Below are positions 29,746-38,387 of a DNA stretch of 53,828 nucleotides, in pieces. Positions within the stretch are counted from its first letter, which is position 1. Every line of letters starts with the position of its first letter. This DNA comes from Mycobacterium sp. IS-1742 (GTDB taxonomy: Bacteria > Actinomycetota > Actinomycetes > Mycobacteriales > Mycobacteriaceae). The stretch covers positions 1 through 53,828 of the forward strand of contig NZ_LQIV01000024.1 of NCBI RefSeq assembly GCF_001500125.1, in the 5' to 3' direction. The position numbers and the translations under genes were made by a program. Under the pieces are notes generated by a model. The model was not told where the DNA came from. It saw only the letters and a program-made list of their open reading frames with translations, and made no database searches.

Positions 29746-31376
29746 GCAGGTTCACCGAGAAGATGTACCGCAACGCGCGAACCGTGAGCACCGGCATGGT
29801 GACCGGCGAGCCGCACGACCCGATCCGCCACACCTGGGGCGAGGTGCACGAACGGGCCCGCCGCATCGCCGGTGGACTGGCCGAGGCCGGTGTCGGCCTC
29901 GGGGACGCCGTGGGTGTGCTGGCCGGCTTCCCGGTCGAGATCGCCCCGACCGCCCAGGGGCTGTGGATGCGCGGTGCGAGCCTGACGATGCTGCACCAGC
30001 CCACCCCGCGCACCGACCTCGCGATGTGGGCCGAAGACACCATGAACGTCATCGGCATGATCGAGGCGAAGGCGGTCATCGTCTCCGAGCCGTTCGTGGT
30101 CGCGATCCCGGTGCTCGAGGAGAAGGGGATCAAGGTCCTCACCGTCACCGACCTGCTGGCCGCCGAGCCGATCGACCCCATCGAGGTGGGCGAGGACGAT
30201 CTGGCGCTGATGCAGCTGACGTCGGGGTCGACGGGGTCGCCGAAGGCCGTGCAGGTCACGCACCGCAACATCCACTCCAACGCCGAGGCGATGTTCATCG
30301 GCGCCGAGTACGACGTCGACAACGACGTCATGGTCAGCTGGCTGCCCTGTTTCCACGACATGGGCATGGTCGGCTTCCTCACGATCCCGATGTACTTCGG
30401 CGCCGAACTTGTCAAGGTCACGCCGATGGACTTCCTGCGCGACACTCTGCTGTGGGCCAAGCTCATCGACAAGTACAAGGGCACGATGACGGCGGCGCCG
30501 AACTTCGCCTACGCGCTGCTGGCCAAGCGGCTGCGCCGCCAGGCCAAGCCGGGCGACTTCGACCTGTCCACGTTGCGCTTCGCGCTCTCGGGGGCGGAGC
30601 CGGTCGAGCCGGCCGACGTCGAGGACCTGATCGACGCAGGCAGGCCGTTCGGGCTCAAGCCCGAGGCCATCCTGCCCGCCTACGGCATGGCCGAGACCAC
30701 GCTCGCCGTGTCGTTCTCGCCGTGCGGCGCGGGTCTGGTCGTCGACGAGGTCGACGCCGACCTGCTGGCCGCGCTGCGCCGCGCCGTGCCCGCCACCAAG
30801 GGCAACACCAAGCGACTGGCCGATCTGGGCCCGCTGCTCACCGATCTCGAAGCCCGCGTCATCGACGAGAACGGCAACGTCATGCCGCCTCGCGGGGTGG
30901 GCGTCATCGAACTGCGCGGCGAATGCGTCACACCGGGCTACATGACCATGGGTGGATTCATCCCGGCCCAGGACGACCACGGCTGGTACGACACCGGCGA
31001 CCTCGGCTACATCACCGAGGACGGCCACGTCGTGGTCTGCGGGCGCGTCAAGGACGTGATCATCATGGCCGGGCGCAACATCTACCCGACCGACATCGAA
31101 CGCGCGGCGGGCCGCGTCGAGGGTGTCCGTCCGGGTTGCGCCGTCGCGGTGCGACTCGATGCCGGACACTCGCGGGAGACGTTCGCCGTGGCCGTGGAGT
31201 CGAACGCCTGGCAGGATCCCGCCGAGGTGCGCCGCATCGAGCATCAGGTGGCCCACGAGGTCGTGGCCGAGGTCGAGATGCGTCCGCGCAATGTCGTGGT
31301 GCTCGGACCGGGCAGCATCCCGAAGACCTCCTCGGGCAAGCTGCGCCGCGCCAACTCGGTCTCGCTGGTCATGTAG
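29742..31376 (+). CDS. pks16: Acyl-CoA/acyl-AMP ligase, Pks16-type
   Basis: A 544-residue ANL-superfamily enzyme, the same length I recall for Rv1013 (named Pks16 though it has no ketosynthase). P-loop LTSGSTGSPKA (about 160), the adenylate segment YGMAETTLAVSFS (about 310), WYDTGDLGYITEDG (about 415) and the C-terminal lysine in KTSSGKLRR are all present. It activates a fatty acid; whether to CoA or only to AMP (FAAL) cannot be told safely. AGGAGG lies five bases before GTG 29742. The C-terminus overlaps the convergent LMF1-like gene by eight bases. Confidence 0.93.
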   Translation: MSRFTEKMYRNARTVSTGMVTGEPHDPIRHTWGEVHERARRIAGGLAEAGVGLGDAVGVLAGFPVEIAPTAQGLWMRGASLTMLHQPTPRTDLAMWAEDTMNVIGMIEAKAVIVSEPFVVAIPVLEEKGIKVLTVTDLLAAEPIDPIEVGEDDLALMQLTSGSTGSPKAVQVTHRNIHSNAEAMFIGAEYDVDNDVMVSWLPCFHDMGMVGFLTIPMYFGAELVKVTPMDFLRDTLLWAKLIDKYKGTMTAAPNFAYALLAKRLRRQAKPGDFDLSTLRFALSGAEPVEPADVEDLIDAGRPFGLKPEAILPAYGMAETTLAVSFSPCGAGLVVDEVDADLLAALRRAVPATKGNTKRLADLGPLLTDLEARVIDENGNVMPPRGVGVIELRGECVTPGYMTMGGFIPAQDDHGWYDTGDLGYITEDGHVVVCGRVKDVIIMAGRNIYPTDIERAAGRVEGVRPGCAVAVRLDAGHSRETFAVAVESNAWQDPAEVRRIEHQVAHEVVAEVEMRPRNVVVLGPGSIPKTSSGKLRRANSVSLVM

Positions 31377-32892
31377 TCCCGCGACGGCCGCCGTGAGTGT
31401 GGCGGCGTGGGGCCCTGTCCAGCGTGACGGGTGGCAGGTACTCGGCGACGAGGGTGCGCCGCCACCAGATCCGCTCGTGCACCAGCTCGTGCCACGTGGT
31501 GAACCGGTACTCGTAGAGCCGGGCCCGCACATATCGCGGCGGCGAATTGGGGAACGGGTTGTGCCGCAGCAGACGCAGTGTCGCCTCGTCGTTGCGTAGC
31601 AGCCGAATGATGAACTCGCCGAACCAGTCCCGCGCGTAGGCCGGGCTCAGCGCAACGAACCACATCAGCCAGTCCAGACGCAGATGGTAGGGCGCCCACT
31701 GGCGCGGGAGCCGGTGCGGGTCACCCGGCTTGCCCTTGAATCCGTACTCCTTCCACGCGGTGTGGTCGGTGATCTCCGCGTCGTCGGTCCCCTCGATCAC
31801 CACCTCGTTCCGGACGCGGCTGATGCTGCCGAATGCGCCGTAGGTGTTCATCACGTGATACGGGTTGAACGCCGCGTTCATACGCTGTCGGGTCGAGACC
31901 ATGTTGCGCACCGGCCAGTAGCTCATGACCACGGCCGCCGCGGCGGCCGCGGTCACCAGCGCCGCGAACCACACCGGTGTGTCCGGCTGGGCGGGCGGAC
32001 CCGTCACCGGCAGCACCGACGCGAAGGCCGCGTCGTCGAGCGCACTGACGGCGAGGACGATCGTGATCCAGTTGAGCCAGGCGAAATTGCCGGAGAGCAC
32101 CAGCCACAGCTGGGTGACGATGACGATCGCCGCGGCCACGCTCGCCACCGGTTGCGGGGCGAAGAGCGCGAAGGGGACGATGAGCTGGGCGACGTGGTTA
32201 CCGGCGACCTCGACCCGATGCAGGGGTCTCGGCAGATGGTGGAAGAACCAGCTCAACGGACCCGGCATCGGCTGAGTCTCGTGGTGATAGTCCAGGCAGG
32301 TCAGGTCGCGCCAGCACCGGTCGCCGCGAAGTTTGATCAGGCCCGCGCCGAACTCCACCCGGAAGACCAGCCAACGGGCGAGCACGATCGCCAGCAGCGG
32401 TGGCGCCGTCTCATCGTTGCCGAGCAGGAGCGCCACCAGCCCCCCCTCCAAAAGGACTGACTCCCAACCGAATCCGTACCATCGCTGACCGACGTTGACG
32501 ATGGACAGGTAGAGCGCCCAGATCACCAGCCACATGACCGTCGCCGCCGGGAGGGGAACCAGATCGGTGACGCCGGCGACCATCGCCGCGGACACGGCCG
32601 CGCCGAACCAGCAGACCGCGGCGAACAGACGGTCGGAGTAGCGGATGTGGAAGATGCTGGGCGCGGCCCGGAACGACACGCGCGCCACGTAGGCCGGGAC
32701 GGGGAGCATGCCGCGTTCGCCGATCAACGCCCGGAACTGTCGCGCCGCAGCGATGAAGGCGATCAGGTAGATCGCCGCGACACCGCGCTGGAGGACCTCT
32801 CTGGCCAGCCGGTACTCGGGTGCTACGAACCACTGGGCGTCCACTTCGGGTACTCCTGAGACGACGGCCTGCTCCTCCCGTGTACCCATCAT
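31369..32892 (-). CDS. Lipase maturation factor (LMF1)-like membrane protein
   Basis: A polytopic protein of about 507 residues with roughly nine hydrophobic helices. GFGWESVLLEGG, VFRVEFGAGLIKLRGD and CWRDLTCLDYHHETQPMPGPLSW are typical of the LMF1 family (DUF1222), as are NPYHVMNTYGAFG and the soluble C-terminal part. In animals LMF1 helps fold secreted lipases in the ER; the bacterial role is not established. The start is uncertain: ATG 32892 (used), ATG 32889, or GTG 32844 with GGAG nine bases before. Absent from M. tuberculosis at this place as I recall. Confidence 0.85.
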   Translation of the reverse strand: MMGTREEQAVVSGVPEVDAQWFVAPEYRLAREVLQRGVAAIYLIAFIAAARQFRALIGERGMLPVPAYVARVSFRAAPSIFHIRYSDRLFAAVCWFGAAVSAAMVAGVTDLVPLPAATVMWLVIWALYLSIVNVGQRWYGFGWESVLLEGGLVALLLGNDETAPPLLAIVLARWLVFRVEFGAGLIKLRGDRCWRDLTCLDYHHETQPMPGPLSWFFHHLPRPLHRVEVAGNHVAQLIVPFALFAPQPVASVAAAIVIVTQLWLVLSGNFAWLNWITIVLAVSALDDAAFASVLPVTGPPAQPDTPVWFAALVTAAAAAAVVMSYWPVRNMVSTRQRMNAAFNPYHVMNTYGAFGSISRVRNEVVIEGTDDAEITDHTAWKEYGFKGKPGDPHRLPRQWAPYHLRLDWLMWFVALSPAYARDWFGEFIIRLLRNDEATLRLLRHNPFPNSPPRYVRARLYEYRFTTWHELVHERIWWRRTLVAEYLPPVTLDRAPRRHTHGGRRGTT

Positions 32893-32948
32893 GCGCTGCG
32901 TACAGCCGGTCGTCCGAAAGTCATTCGCCCCGCGTCGGTGGTCGCGGT

Positions 32949-32954
32949 TACCGT
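32949..32954 (+). promoter_or_regulatory. -10 of the ABC exporter operon (leaderless)
   Basis: TACCGT ends six bases before ATG 32961. Confidence 0.5.
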
Positions 32955-32960
32955 CGTGGC

Positions 32961-33914
32961 ATGACACCGGCAATCGAAGCGATCGACCTGGTGAAGCGCT
33001 TCGGCGACCAGACGGCCGTCGACCACGTCAGCTTCTCGGTGCCCGCGGGTACCGTGCTCGGGTTGCTCGGCCCCAACGGTGCGGGCAAGACCACCACCGT
33101 GCGGATGATGACGACGCTCACCCGGCCCTCCGGCGGGACGGCGCGGGTCGCCGGATTCGACGTCGTGCGCGAACCCGACGAGGTGCGCCGCCACATGGGG
33201 CTGACCGGTCAGGTCGCCACCGTCGACGAACTGCTCACCGGCCGGGAGAACATCCGGATGATCGGCGGGCTCTACGGCATCCGGCGCAAGGACCTGGCCC
33301 GGATGGGCGACGAACTGCTGGAGCGGTTCTCGATCGACCACGCCGCCGACCGGGTGGTGAAGTCCTACTCCGGGGGGATGCGCCGCAGGCTGGACCTCGC
33401 GGTCAGCCTGCTCGCCGCGCCGCCGGTGCTGTTCCTCGACGAACCGACGACCGGGCTGGACCCGCGCAGCCGCAGCGAGCTGTGGGAGGTGCTGCGCGGT
33501 CTCGTCGAGGGCGGCACCACGCTGCTGCTGACCACCCAGTACCTCGAGGAGGCCGACCAATTGGCCGACGACATCGTGGTGATCGACAAGGGCCGCATCA
33601 TCGCCGAGGGTTCGCCGCTGGAGCTCAAACGGCAGGCCGGTAACGCCAGCCTGGTCGTGACGGTGGCCGACGGTGACGACCTGGCCGCGGCCCAGGCGCT
33701 GCTGGCGAAGACCGGCGCCGAGGTGTTCGTCGACCGGGGCGCCCGCCGGCTGACCGCGGCCGCCGACGGGCTGGCCGACATGGTCCGGGTCGCCGGCTGG
33801 CTACGCGACAGCGACATCGACGTCGACGACATCGGGCTGTCGCGGCCCAGCCTCGACGACGTGTTCCTGTCGCTCACCGGCCACCGCACCGAAGACGAGG
33901 AGGCCACCGCATGA
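32961..33914 (+). CDS. ABC exporter ATP-binding protein, DrrA type
   Basis: A 317-residue nucleotide-binding protein. Walker A GPNGAGKTT (about residues 36-44), signature SYSGGMRRRLD, Walker B VLFLDEPTTGLDP and a C-terminal domain after residue 225, as in DrrA daunorubicin-resistance proteins. It pairs with the permease gene whose ATG overlaps its stop (ATGA). Such pairs export drugs or lipids such as DIM; the substrate here is unknown. Confidence 0.93.
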   Translation: MTPAIEAIDLVKRFGDQTAVDHVSFSVPAGTVLGLLGPNGAGKTTTVRMMTTLTRPSGGTARVAGFDVVREPDEVRRHMGLTGQVATVDELLTGRENIRMIGGLYGIRRKDLARMGDELLERFSIDHAADRVVKSYSGGMRRRLDLAVSLLAAPPVLFLDEPTTGLDPRSRSELWEVLRGLVEGGTTLLLTTQYLEEADQLADDIVVIDKGRIIAEGSPLELKRQAGNASLVVTVADGDDLAAAQALLAKTGAEVFVDRGARRLTAAADGLADMVRVAGWLRDSDIDVDDIGLSRPSLDDVFLSLTGHRTEDEEATA

Positions 33915-34759
33915 CCGCCGTCGAACCACGCCTGCAGCACCAGGCCCGGCGCCCGCTCACCCATCGCACCAATCTCGCGCAGCAGTCGTGGATCATGGTC
34001 AAGCGCAACATGATCCACACCAAGCGGATGCCGGAGATGTTGAGCGACGTGACCGCGCAGCCGATCATGTTCGTGCTGCTGTTCGCGTTCGTCTTCGGGG
34101 CGTCGATCACCAACACCGGCGGGGCGTCCTACCGCGAGTTCCTGCTGCCGGGGATCCAGGCGCAGACCATCGTGTTCTCCGCGTTCGTCGTGGCCTCCGG
34201 CATCACCGCCGACGTCGAGAAGGGCATCATCGACCGGTTCCGGTCACTGCCGATCTCGCGGTCCTCGGTGCTCATCGGGCGCAGTATCGCCAGCGTGATC
34301 CATTCGTCACTGGGGGTGGTCGTGATGGCGTTGACCGGTCTGGCGATCGGGTGGCGGATCCGGGGCAGTGTGGGCGAGACGGTGCTGGCGTTCGCGCTGC
34401 TGCTGTTGTTCGGGTTCGGGATGATCTGGTTCGGCATTCTGATCGGCTCGCTGATGCGCACGGTCGAGGCGGTCAACGGCGTCATGTTCACCGCGCTGTT
34501 CCCGATCACGTTCCTGGCCAACACGTTTGTGCCGACCGAGCCCATGCCGCACTGGCTCCGCGTGATCGCCGAATGGAATCCGGTGTCGTCGCTGGCGCAG
34601 GCCATGCGGGAACTGTGGGGCAACGGCGGCCCGGCCGCGCCGGATGCGCAGTTGCCGCTGCATCATCCGGTGCTGGCGACGGTGCTGTGGTCGCTGGCGC
34701 TGACGGCGGTGTTCGCGCCGTTCGCGCTGCGGGCCTACGCCAAGCGCACCGGAGGCTGA
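33911..34759 (+). CDS. ABC-2 type exporter permease, DrrB type
   Basis: A 282-residue membrane protein with six helices (about 55-80, 92-110, 137-157, 164-188, 195-215 and 252-272). The stretch ADVEKGIIDRFRSLPISRSSVLIGR is the family's conserved coupling loop. It forms the pore for the DrrA-like ATPase. The start overlaps the ATPase gene by four bases, so the two are made in equal amounts. No regulator adjoins them. Confidence 0.92.
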   Translation: MTAVEPRLQHQARRPLTHRTNLAQQSWIMVKRNMIHTKRMPEMLSDVTAQPIMFVLLFAFVFGASITNTGGASYREFLLPGIQAQTIVFSAFVVASGITADVEKGIIDRFRSLPISRSSVLIGRSIASVIHSSLGVVVMALTGLAIGWRIRGSVGETVLAFALLLLFGFGMIWFGILIGSLMRTVEAVNGVMFTALFPITFLANTFVPTEPMPHWLRVIAEWNPVSSLAQAMRELWGNGGPAAPDAQLPLHHPVLATVLWSLALTAVFAPFALRAYAKRTGG

Positions 34760-34795
34760 GCCCGCCGCTCGACCCCGAGTGTGCAATCGCGGCGT

Positions 34796-35320
34796 CTACC
34801 CGTCCCACACGACGTGGCCGTCGTCCCGCACGCGTGCGCCCGCCGCCACCGGATGCGGCGTCACCCTGCCGTCGTGCATGAGATGGCCGACCGCGGCGTC
34901 GAAGCGCAGCACCGCGACATCGGCCACCAGTCGGCGGTGGCAGCGCCACCACACGCTCTCGCTGCACATGACCGCGACTGTGCGGGAGGCGCTTTCGTCG
35001 AGTACCTCGCGCAGTGCCGCGTCGAACTCGGCGGTCCTGGTGTGCGTGGCGTAGGCGGCGAACTGGTCGACCTGCCACCACGGATCCAAGCGCGGGGCGT
35101 CGGCCGCAAGGCGCCGCCGCCCGCCCAGGCGTTCCTCCCACCGGTAGACGATCCCCGCGTCGGGCAACCAGGACCCCATCGCATCGCGGGACATGTCGGG
35201 GTGGGTGCGGCTGCCGGGGAAGCGGCGGATGTCGACGAGCGTCTGCACCCCGGCGCCGCGCAGCAGGTCGGTCAACTCCACGCCGGTGAGCCGACCGTGC
35301 CCGGCCGTCAGCAGCGTCAT
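34796..35320 (-). CDS. DUF488-family protein
   Basis: A protein of about 174 residues. The family's N-terminal block appears as TAGHGRLTGVELTDLL, VDIRRFPGSRTHP and the middle as VAVMCSESVWWRCHR with a single conserved Cys. DUF488 proteins have no agreed function. I start at ATG 35320 (AAGGA eight bases before); an ATG three codons earlier touches the AAGG itself. The gene lies between the exporter and a long hairpin. Confidence 0.85.
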   Translation of the reverse strand: MTLLTAGHGRLTGVELTDLLRGAGVQTLVDIRRFPGSRTHPDMSRDAMGSWLPDAGIVYRWEERLGGRRRLAADAPRLDPWWQVDQFAAYATHTRTAEFDAALREVLDESASRTVAVMCSESVWWRCHRRLVADVAVLRFDAAVGHLMHDGRVTPHPVAAGARVRDDGHVVWDG

Positions 35321-35333
35321 GGTCCCCATCCTT

Positions 35334-35395
35334 CGCGAGCAGACAGAGAATCGCCCGAATCCGCGAGGAATAGGGCGATTCTCCGTCTGCTCGCG
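35334..35395. repeat. Long near-perfect hairpin repeat between DUF488 and pth
   Basis: 23 bases (35334-35356) pair with 35373-35395 with a single mismatch around a 16-base loop. The arms begin CGCGAGCAGAC and end GAATCGCCC. No T-run flanks it, so it looks like a dispersed palindromic (REP- or MITE-like) unit, not a simple terminator, although it could stop the pth transcript. Confidence 0.85.
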
Positions 35396-35408
35396 GGGAC
35401 GGGCCGGG

Positions 35409-35987
35409 TCATGCCCAGGCGTGCACGAGATTCTGCGCCGGCTCCAGCCCCTGCGCGATCAGCAGTTCGGTCGCGTCGGCGGCCTGTTCGCAGATCGTCG
35501 GCACCTCGGCCCGTTCGGGCGCGGTGAACGGTTCGAGCACGTACGTCGCCGGGTCTTTGCGGCCGGGCGGGCGGCCGACTCCCACGCGGACGCGCTGAAA
35601 ATCCTTCGTGCCCAACGCCGCCGCCACCGACTTCAGGCCGTTGTGGCCCGCGACGCCGCCGCCGAACTTCAGCCGGATGCGGCCGAAGTCGATGTCGAGT
35701 TCGTCGTGGATGACGATGACGTCGGCGGGCGCCACCGAATAGAACTTCGCGAGGGGGCCGACGTTGCGGCCCGACTCGTTCATGTACGTGCGTGGCTTGG
35801 CCAGCACGACGGCCCTGCCCGCCAGGCGGCCGGTCGCGATGTCGGCGCCGGATTTCCGGTGCACCTTGTATCCCGATCCGATCCGCCCGGCCAGCAGATC
35901 CGCGACGACGAAGCCGACGTTGTGGCGGGTCTTGGCGTAGTTGGGCCCGGGGTTTCCCAGGCCCACCACCAGCAACGGGTCGGCCAT
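35409..35987 (-). CDS. pth: Peptidyl-tRNA hydrolase Pth
   Basis: A 192-residue enzyme that frees tRNA from dropped-off peptidyl-tRNA. Motifs: LVVGLGNPGPNYAKTRHNVGF with the catalytic His near residue 22, TYMNESG (Asn), IHDELDIDFG (Asp) and GHNGLKS (Asn). Corresponds to Rv1014c. It follows rplY and is likely in one operon; if translation of rplY stops at its amber codon the gap is 126 bases, otherwise six. Confidence 0.96.
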   Translation of the reverse strand: MADPLLVVGLGNPGPNYAKTRHNVGFVVADLLAGRIGSGYKVHRKSGADIATGRLAGRAVVLAKPRTYMNESGRNVGPLAKFYSVAPADVIVIHDELDIDFGRIRLKFGGGVAGHNGLKSVAAALGTKDFQRVRVGVGRPPGRKDPATYVLEPFTAPERAEVPTICEQAADATELLIAQGLEPAQNLVHAWA

Positions 35988-35993
35988 GTCGTC

Positions 35994-36113
35994 TTACTCG
36001 GCCGATTCCTCGGCGGACTCGGCAGCCTCGCCCTCGGCAGCCTCGGCCTCGGCCTCGGCGACCTCCGCGGACTGCTCCTCGAGCGACGCGCCGCCGCCCT
36101 CGGCCTCGAGCTC
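35994..36113 (-). pseudogene. rplY acidic tail beyond an in-frame amber codon
   Basis: Continuing in the rplY frame past TAG 36114-36116 there are 39 sense codons, then TAA at 35994-35996. The tail is Glu/Ala-rich (ELEAEGGGASLEEQ, later EAEAEAAEGE), just the acidic C-terminus other mycobacterial L25 proteins have. The TAG sits where GAG (Glu) is expected, so one base change explains it. Confidence 0.75.
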
Positions 36114-36680
36114 CTAGGCGGTCGGCGCGCTGACGACGTTGACGACCAGGGTCTCCCGATCGGAGATCAGGGTGACGCCCGACGGCAGCTCCACCTGGCC
36201 AGCGGTGATCTGGGTGCCCTCCTCGGCGCCCTCGACCGACACGGTCAGCTGCTCGGGGATCGACAGGGCCTCGGCCTCGACCTCGATGGCGTTGGCCTCC
36301 TGGGTGACCAGCGCACCCGGGGTGGCCTCGCCCTCGACGACGACGGTGACCTCGACGGTGACCTTCTCACCGCGGCGCACGACCAGCAGGTCGGCGTGCT
36401 GGATGTTGCGGCGGATCGGGTGGATCTCGAGCGACTTGGTCAGCGCGAGCTGCTCGGTGCCGTCGATGTCGAGGGTCAGCACGGCGTTGGTGCCGGAGTG
36501 GCGCAGCACCGCGGCGAAGTCGCGGGCGTTGACCTCGAGGTGCTGCGGATCGGTGCCGTGGCCGTAGAGGACCGCGGGCACCTTGCCCTCGCGGCGGGCG
36601 CGACGGGAGGCGCCCTTACCGGTTTCGGTGCGGACGGCGGCGGTCAGCTTGTTCGGGGTGGAGGCCGCGTTCTTGGCCAT
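36114..36680 (-). CDS. rplY: Ribosomal protein L25 (CTC form), shortened by an amber codon
   Basis: A 188-residue bL25. The N-terminal 5S-rRNA-binding domain (about 10-100; RTETGKGASRRARREGKVPAVLYG) is followed by the TL5/CTC beta domain (about 105-188), ending VVNVVSAPTA. It binds 5S rRNA on the 50S subunit. Family members in mycobacteria carry an acidic tail, here cut off by TAG 36114-36116 though still in frame. I start at ATG 36680 (MAKNAAS); a frame 47 codons longer reaches into the leader and has no ribosome site. Corresponds to Rv1015c. Confidence 0.93.
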   Translation of the reverse strand: MAKNAASTPNKLTAAVRTETGKGASRRARREGKVPAVLYGHGTDPQHLEVNARDFAAVLRHSGTNAVLTLDIDGTEQLALTKSLEIHPIRRNIQHADLLVVRRGEKVTVEVTVVVEGEATPGALVTQEANAIEVEAEALSIPEQLTVSVEGAEEGTQITAGQVELPSGVTLISDRETLVVNVVSAPTA

Positions 36681-36793
36681 GTTCTGTGCTCCTGTATGCC
36701 GGTGGTGGACACGGCAGGGGGAGGACAACAGCGTGAACAGTGTGTTCCCGTCGATAACGGTGGCCGGGCCACCCTCGCCGTGATGCGGCGTCG

Positions 36794-36821
36794 AGGTTAC
36801 CGCAACCGGGTGGTGCATCAA
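36794..36821 (-). promoter_or_regulatory. Promoter of rplY-pth
   Basis: On the minus strand TTGATG (36816-36821), 16 bases, TAACCT (36794-36799). It leaves a leader of about 105 bases before rplY. Confidence 0.6.
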
Positions 36822-36839
36822 AATTTCTGAGCGGGAAAT

Positions 36840-37709
36840 TCAGAGCGGGAACGTGGTGCCGGTGAGCTGCTCGGACAGCGTCCACAGCGCGGCGGCCGTC
36901 TTCATGTCGCGGGCCAACGGGGTACGCCACACCGGGCCGGTCGGACCGCGCATCGCGAACCTCGGGCCGACGAACGTGTCCCCGGGCAGGTCCCGGGCGA
37001 CCGCGTACAGCGTCTGACGGGCACCGAAGTCGGCGTCGGTCGCGAAGTACTTACCTCCGACGGCCATCACCGTGTCACCCAGTCTGCGACCGGACTGTCC
37101 CTGCAGGTTGGTGTGCGAATATCCCGGGTGGGCGGCCAGCGCCCGCACCGGTGAGCCGGCACGGCGCAGCCGGTTCTGCAGTTCGCTGGTGAACAGCAGG
37201 TTGGCCAGCTTCGACTGCCCGTAGGCCAGCCACGCGGAGTACGGCCGCGCCTTCCAGTTGAGATCGGCGAGGTTGATGCGGCCGAAGACGTGCATGAACG
37301 ACGACACCGTCACCACACGGTCGGTGATCCTGGGCAGCAGCAGGTTGGTCAGCGCGAAGTGCCCGAGGTGGTTGGTGCCGATCTGGCTCTCGAACCCGTC
37401 GACGGTCCGCGCGTACGGCACCGCCATGATCCCGGCGTTGTTCACCAGCACGTCCACCCTGTCGGTGCCCGCCGCGAAGTCGCGGACAGACGCGAGGTCC
37501 TGCAGGTCGAGCTTGCGGACGGCGACGTTACCGGTCATGGTGGCCGCGGCCTCGTCGCCCTTGGCGGTGTTGCGCACCGCGAGCACGACGTCGGCGCCGA
37601 CGCGCGCCAGCTCGCGGGCGGTGACCAGGCCGAGGCCGCTGTTGGCGCCGGTGACGATCACCGTGCGGCCGGAGAAGGAGGGAAGGTCGGCAGCGGTCCA
37701 GTCACTCAT
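36840..37709 (-). CDS. Short-chain dehydrogenase/reductase
   Basis: A 289-residue SDR. The cofactor loop is VTGANSGLGLVTARELAR (TGxxxGxG near residue 20), then NNAGIM, and the catalytic Ser (VTVSSF) with YGQSK (YxxxK) near 165-169. The sequence resembles the retinol-dehydrogenase/oxidoreductase SDR group that in actinobacteria is often assigned by homology only; substrate unknown. ATG 37709 is chosen because TACAGT ends seven bases before it. No gene of this type stands here in M. tuberculosis as I recall. Confidence 0.9.
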   Translation of the reverse strand: MSDWTAADLPSFSGRTVIVTGANSGLGLVTARELARVGADVVLAVRNTAKGDEAAATMTGNVAVRKLDLQDLASVRDFAAGTDRVDVLVNNAGIMAVPYARTVDGFESQIGTNHLGHFALTNLLLPRITDRVVTVSSFMHVFGRINLADLNWKARPYSAWLAYGQSKLANLLFTSELQNRLRRAGSPVRALAAHPGYSHTNLQGQSGRRLGDTVMAVGGKYFATDADFGARQTLYAVARDLPGDTFVGPRFAMRGPTGPVWRTPLARDMKTAAALWTLSEQLTGTTFPL

Positions 37710-37716
37710 GGCTGCC

Positions 37717-37722
37717 ACTGTA
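37717..37722 (-). promoter_or_regulatory. -10 of the SDR gene (leaderless)
   Basis: TACAGT on the minus strand ends seven bases before ATG 37709, in the short gap after lpqT. Confidence 0.55.
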
Positions 37723-37727
37723 TGCAG

Positions 37728-38387
37728 TTACTTTTTCGGCGCGACAGTGAACCCGGCGAGGATGGTCTCGATGTCCTTGCCGTGCTTCTCGGCCTCGTCG
37801 GCGAAGCTGGTCACCGTCAGCTGGACCAGGTAGCGCTGGTTGGCCGGCGGCGCCCCGGTTGCGATGACGATCCGGTTGTAGGTCTGCATCCGTTGGCCGT
37901 TGAGGTCGTAGGTGCCCTCGACCATCGCCGACGGCAGACCGCGCCAATTGTCCTGTGAGGCGTTGAGTTCCTTGAAGTTCTCCGACAGCCGGGCGTCGTC
38001 GTCGCCGTGTTTGATCGCCTCGGCGGGGTCGAACTGACCGGTGAGCTCCAACACCAGCAGCATCGCGATCGGATACGTGTCGCCCTTGGCGATGACGCGG
38101 GTGCCCGGTTCGAACTGGGTGCCGGGGTACGGCTGCCAGCCGGGCGGCGTCGGGATGCTCACGGTCAGGTCGGGCAGTTTCTCCGGGGCGACCGTGCGGC
38201 CGGTGACACCGGCTCCCTCCAGGTACTGCGCGATCGGAACCGGGGTCTCGGTGGGGGACTCCGACGGCGGGGGAGCACTGCTCGTGGTGCTCCAGAGCGC
38301 TTGGTAGTCAGGGGTTTCCGCGCCGCACGCGGTGGTGGCGAGGACCAGCAGCGCGGCTGCGGCCGCCGCGACGCGGCGAGGCGTCAC
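37728..38387 (-). CDS. lpqT: LpqT, LpqN-family lipoprotein
   Basis: A 219-residue lipoprotein. Signal MTPRRVAAAAAALLVLATTAC with Cys 21 as lipidation site, a Pro/Ser linker (34-50), and the LpqN domain with SIPTPPGWQPYPG and AMVEGTYDLNGQRM. Corresponds to Rv1016c by position between rplY and prsA. It is a paralogue of the lipoprotein at 9.2-9.9 kb. The start is GTG 38387, overlapping the arsC-like gene by four bases. Confidence 0.9.
   Translation of the reverse strand: MTPRRVAAAAAALLVLATTACGAETPDYQALWSTTSSAPPPSESPTETPVPIAQYLEGAGVTGRTVAPEKLPDLTVSIPTPPGWQPYPGTQFEPGTRVIAKGDTYPIAMLLVLELTGQFDPAEAIKHGDDDARLSENFKELNASQDNWRGLPSAMVEGTYDLNGQRMQTYNRIVIATGAPPANQRYLVQLTVTSFADEAEKHGKDIETILAGFTVAPKK

Noticed and set aside
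36838..36862. Terminator after the SDR gene
   Set aside because: Only a 5-bp TCTGA/TCAGA stem with a short T-run can be formed around the stop codon; too weak to call.
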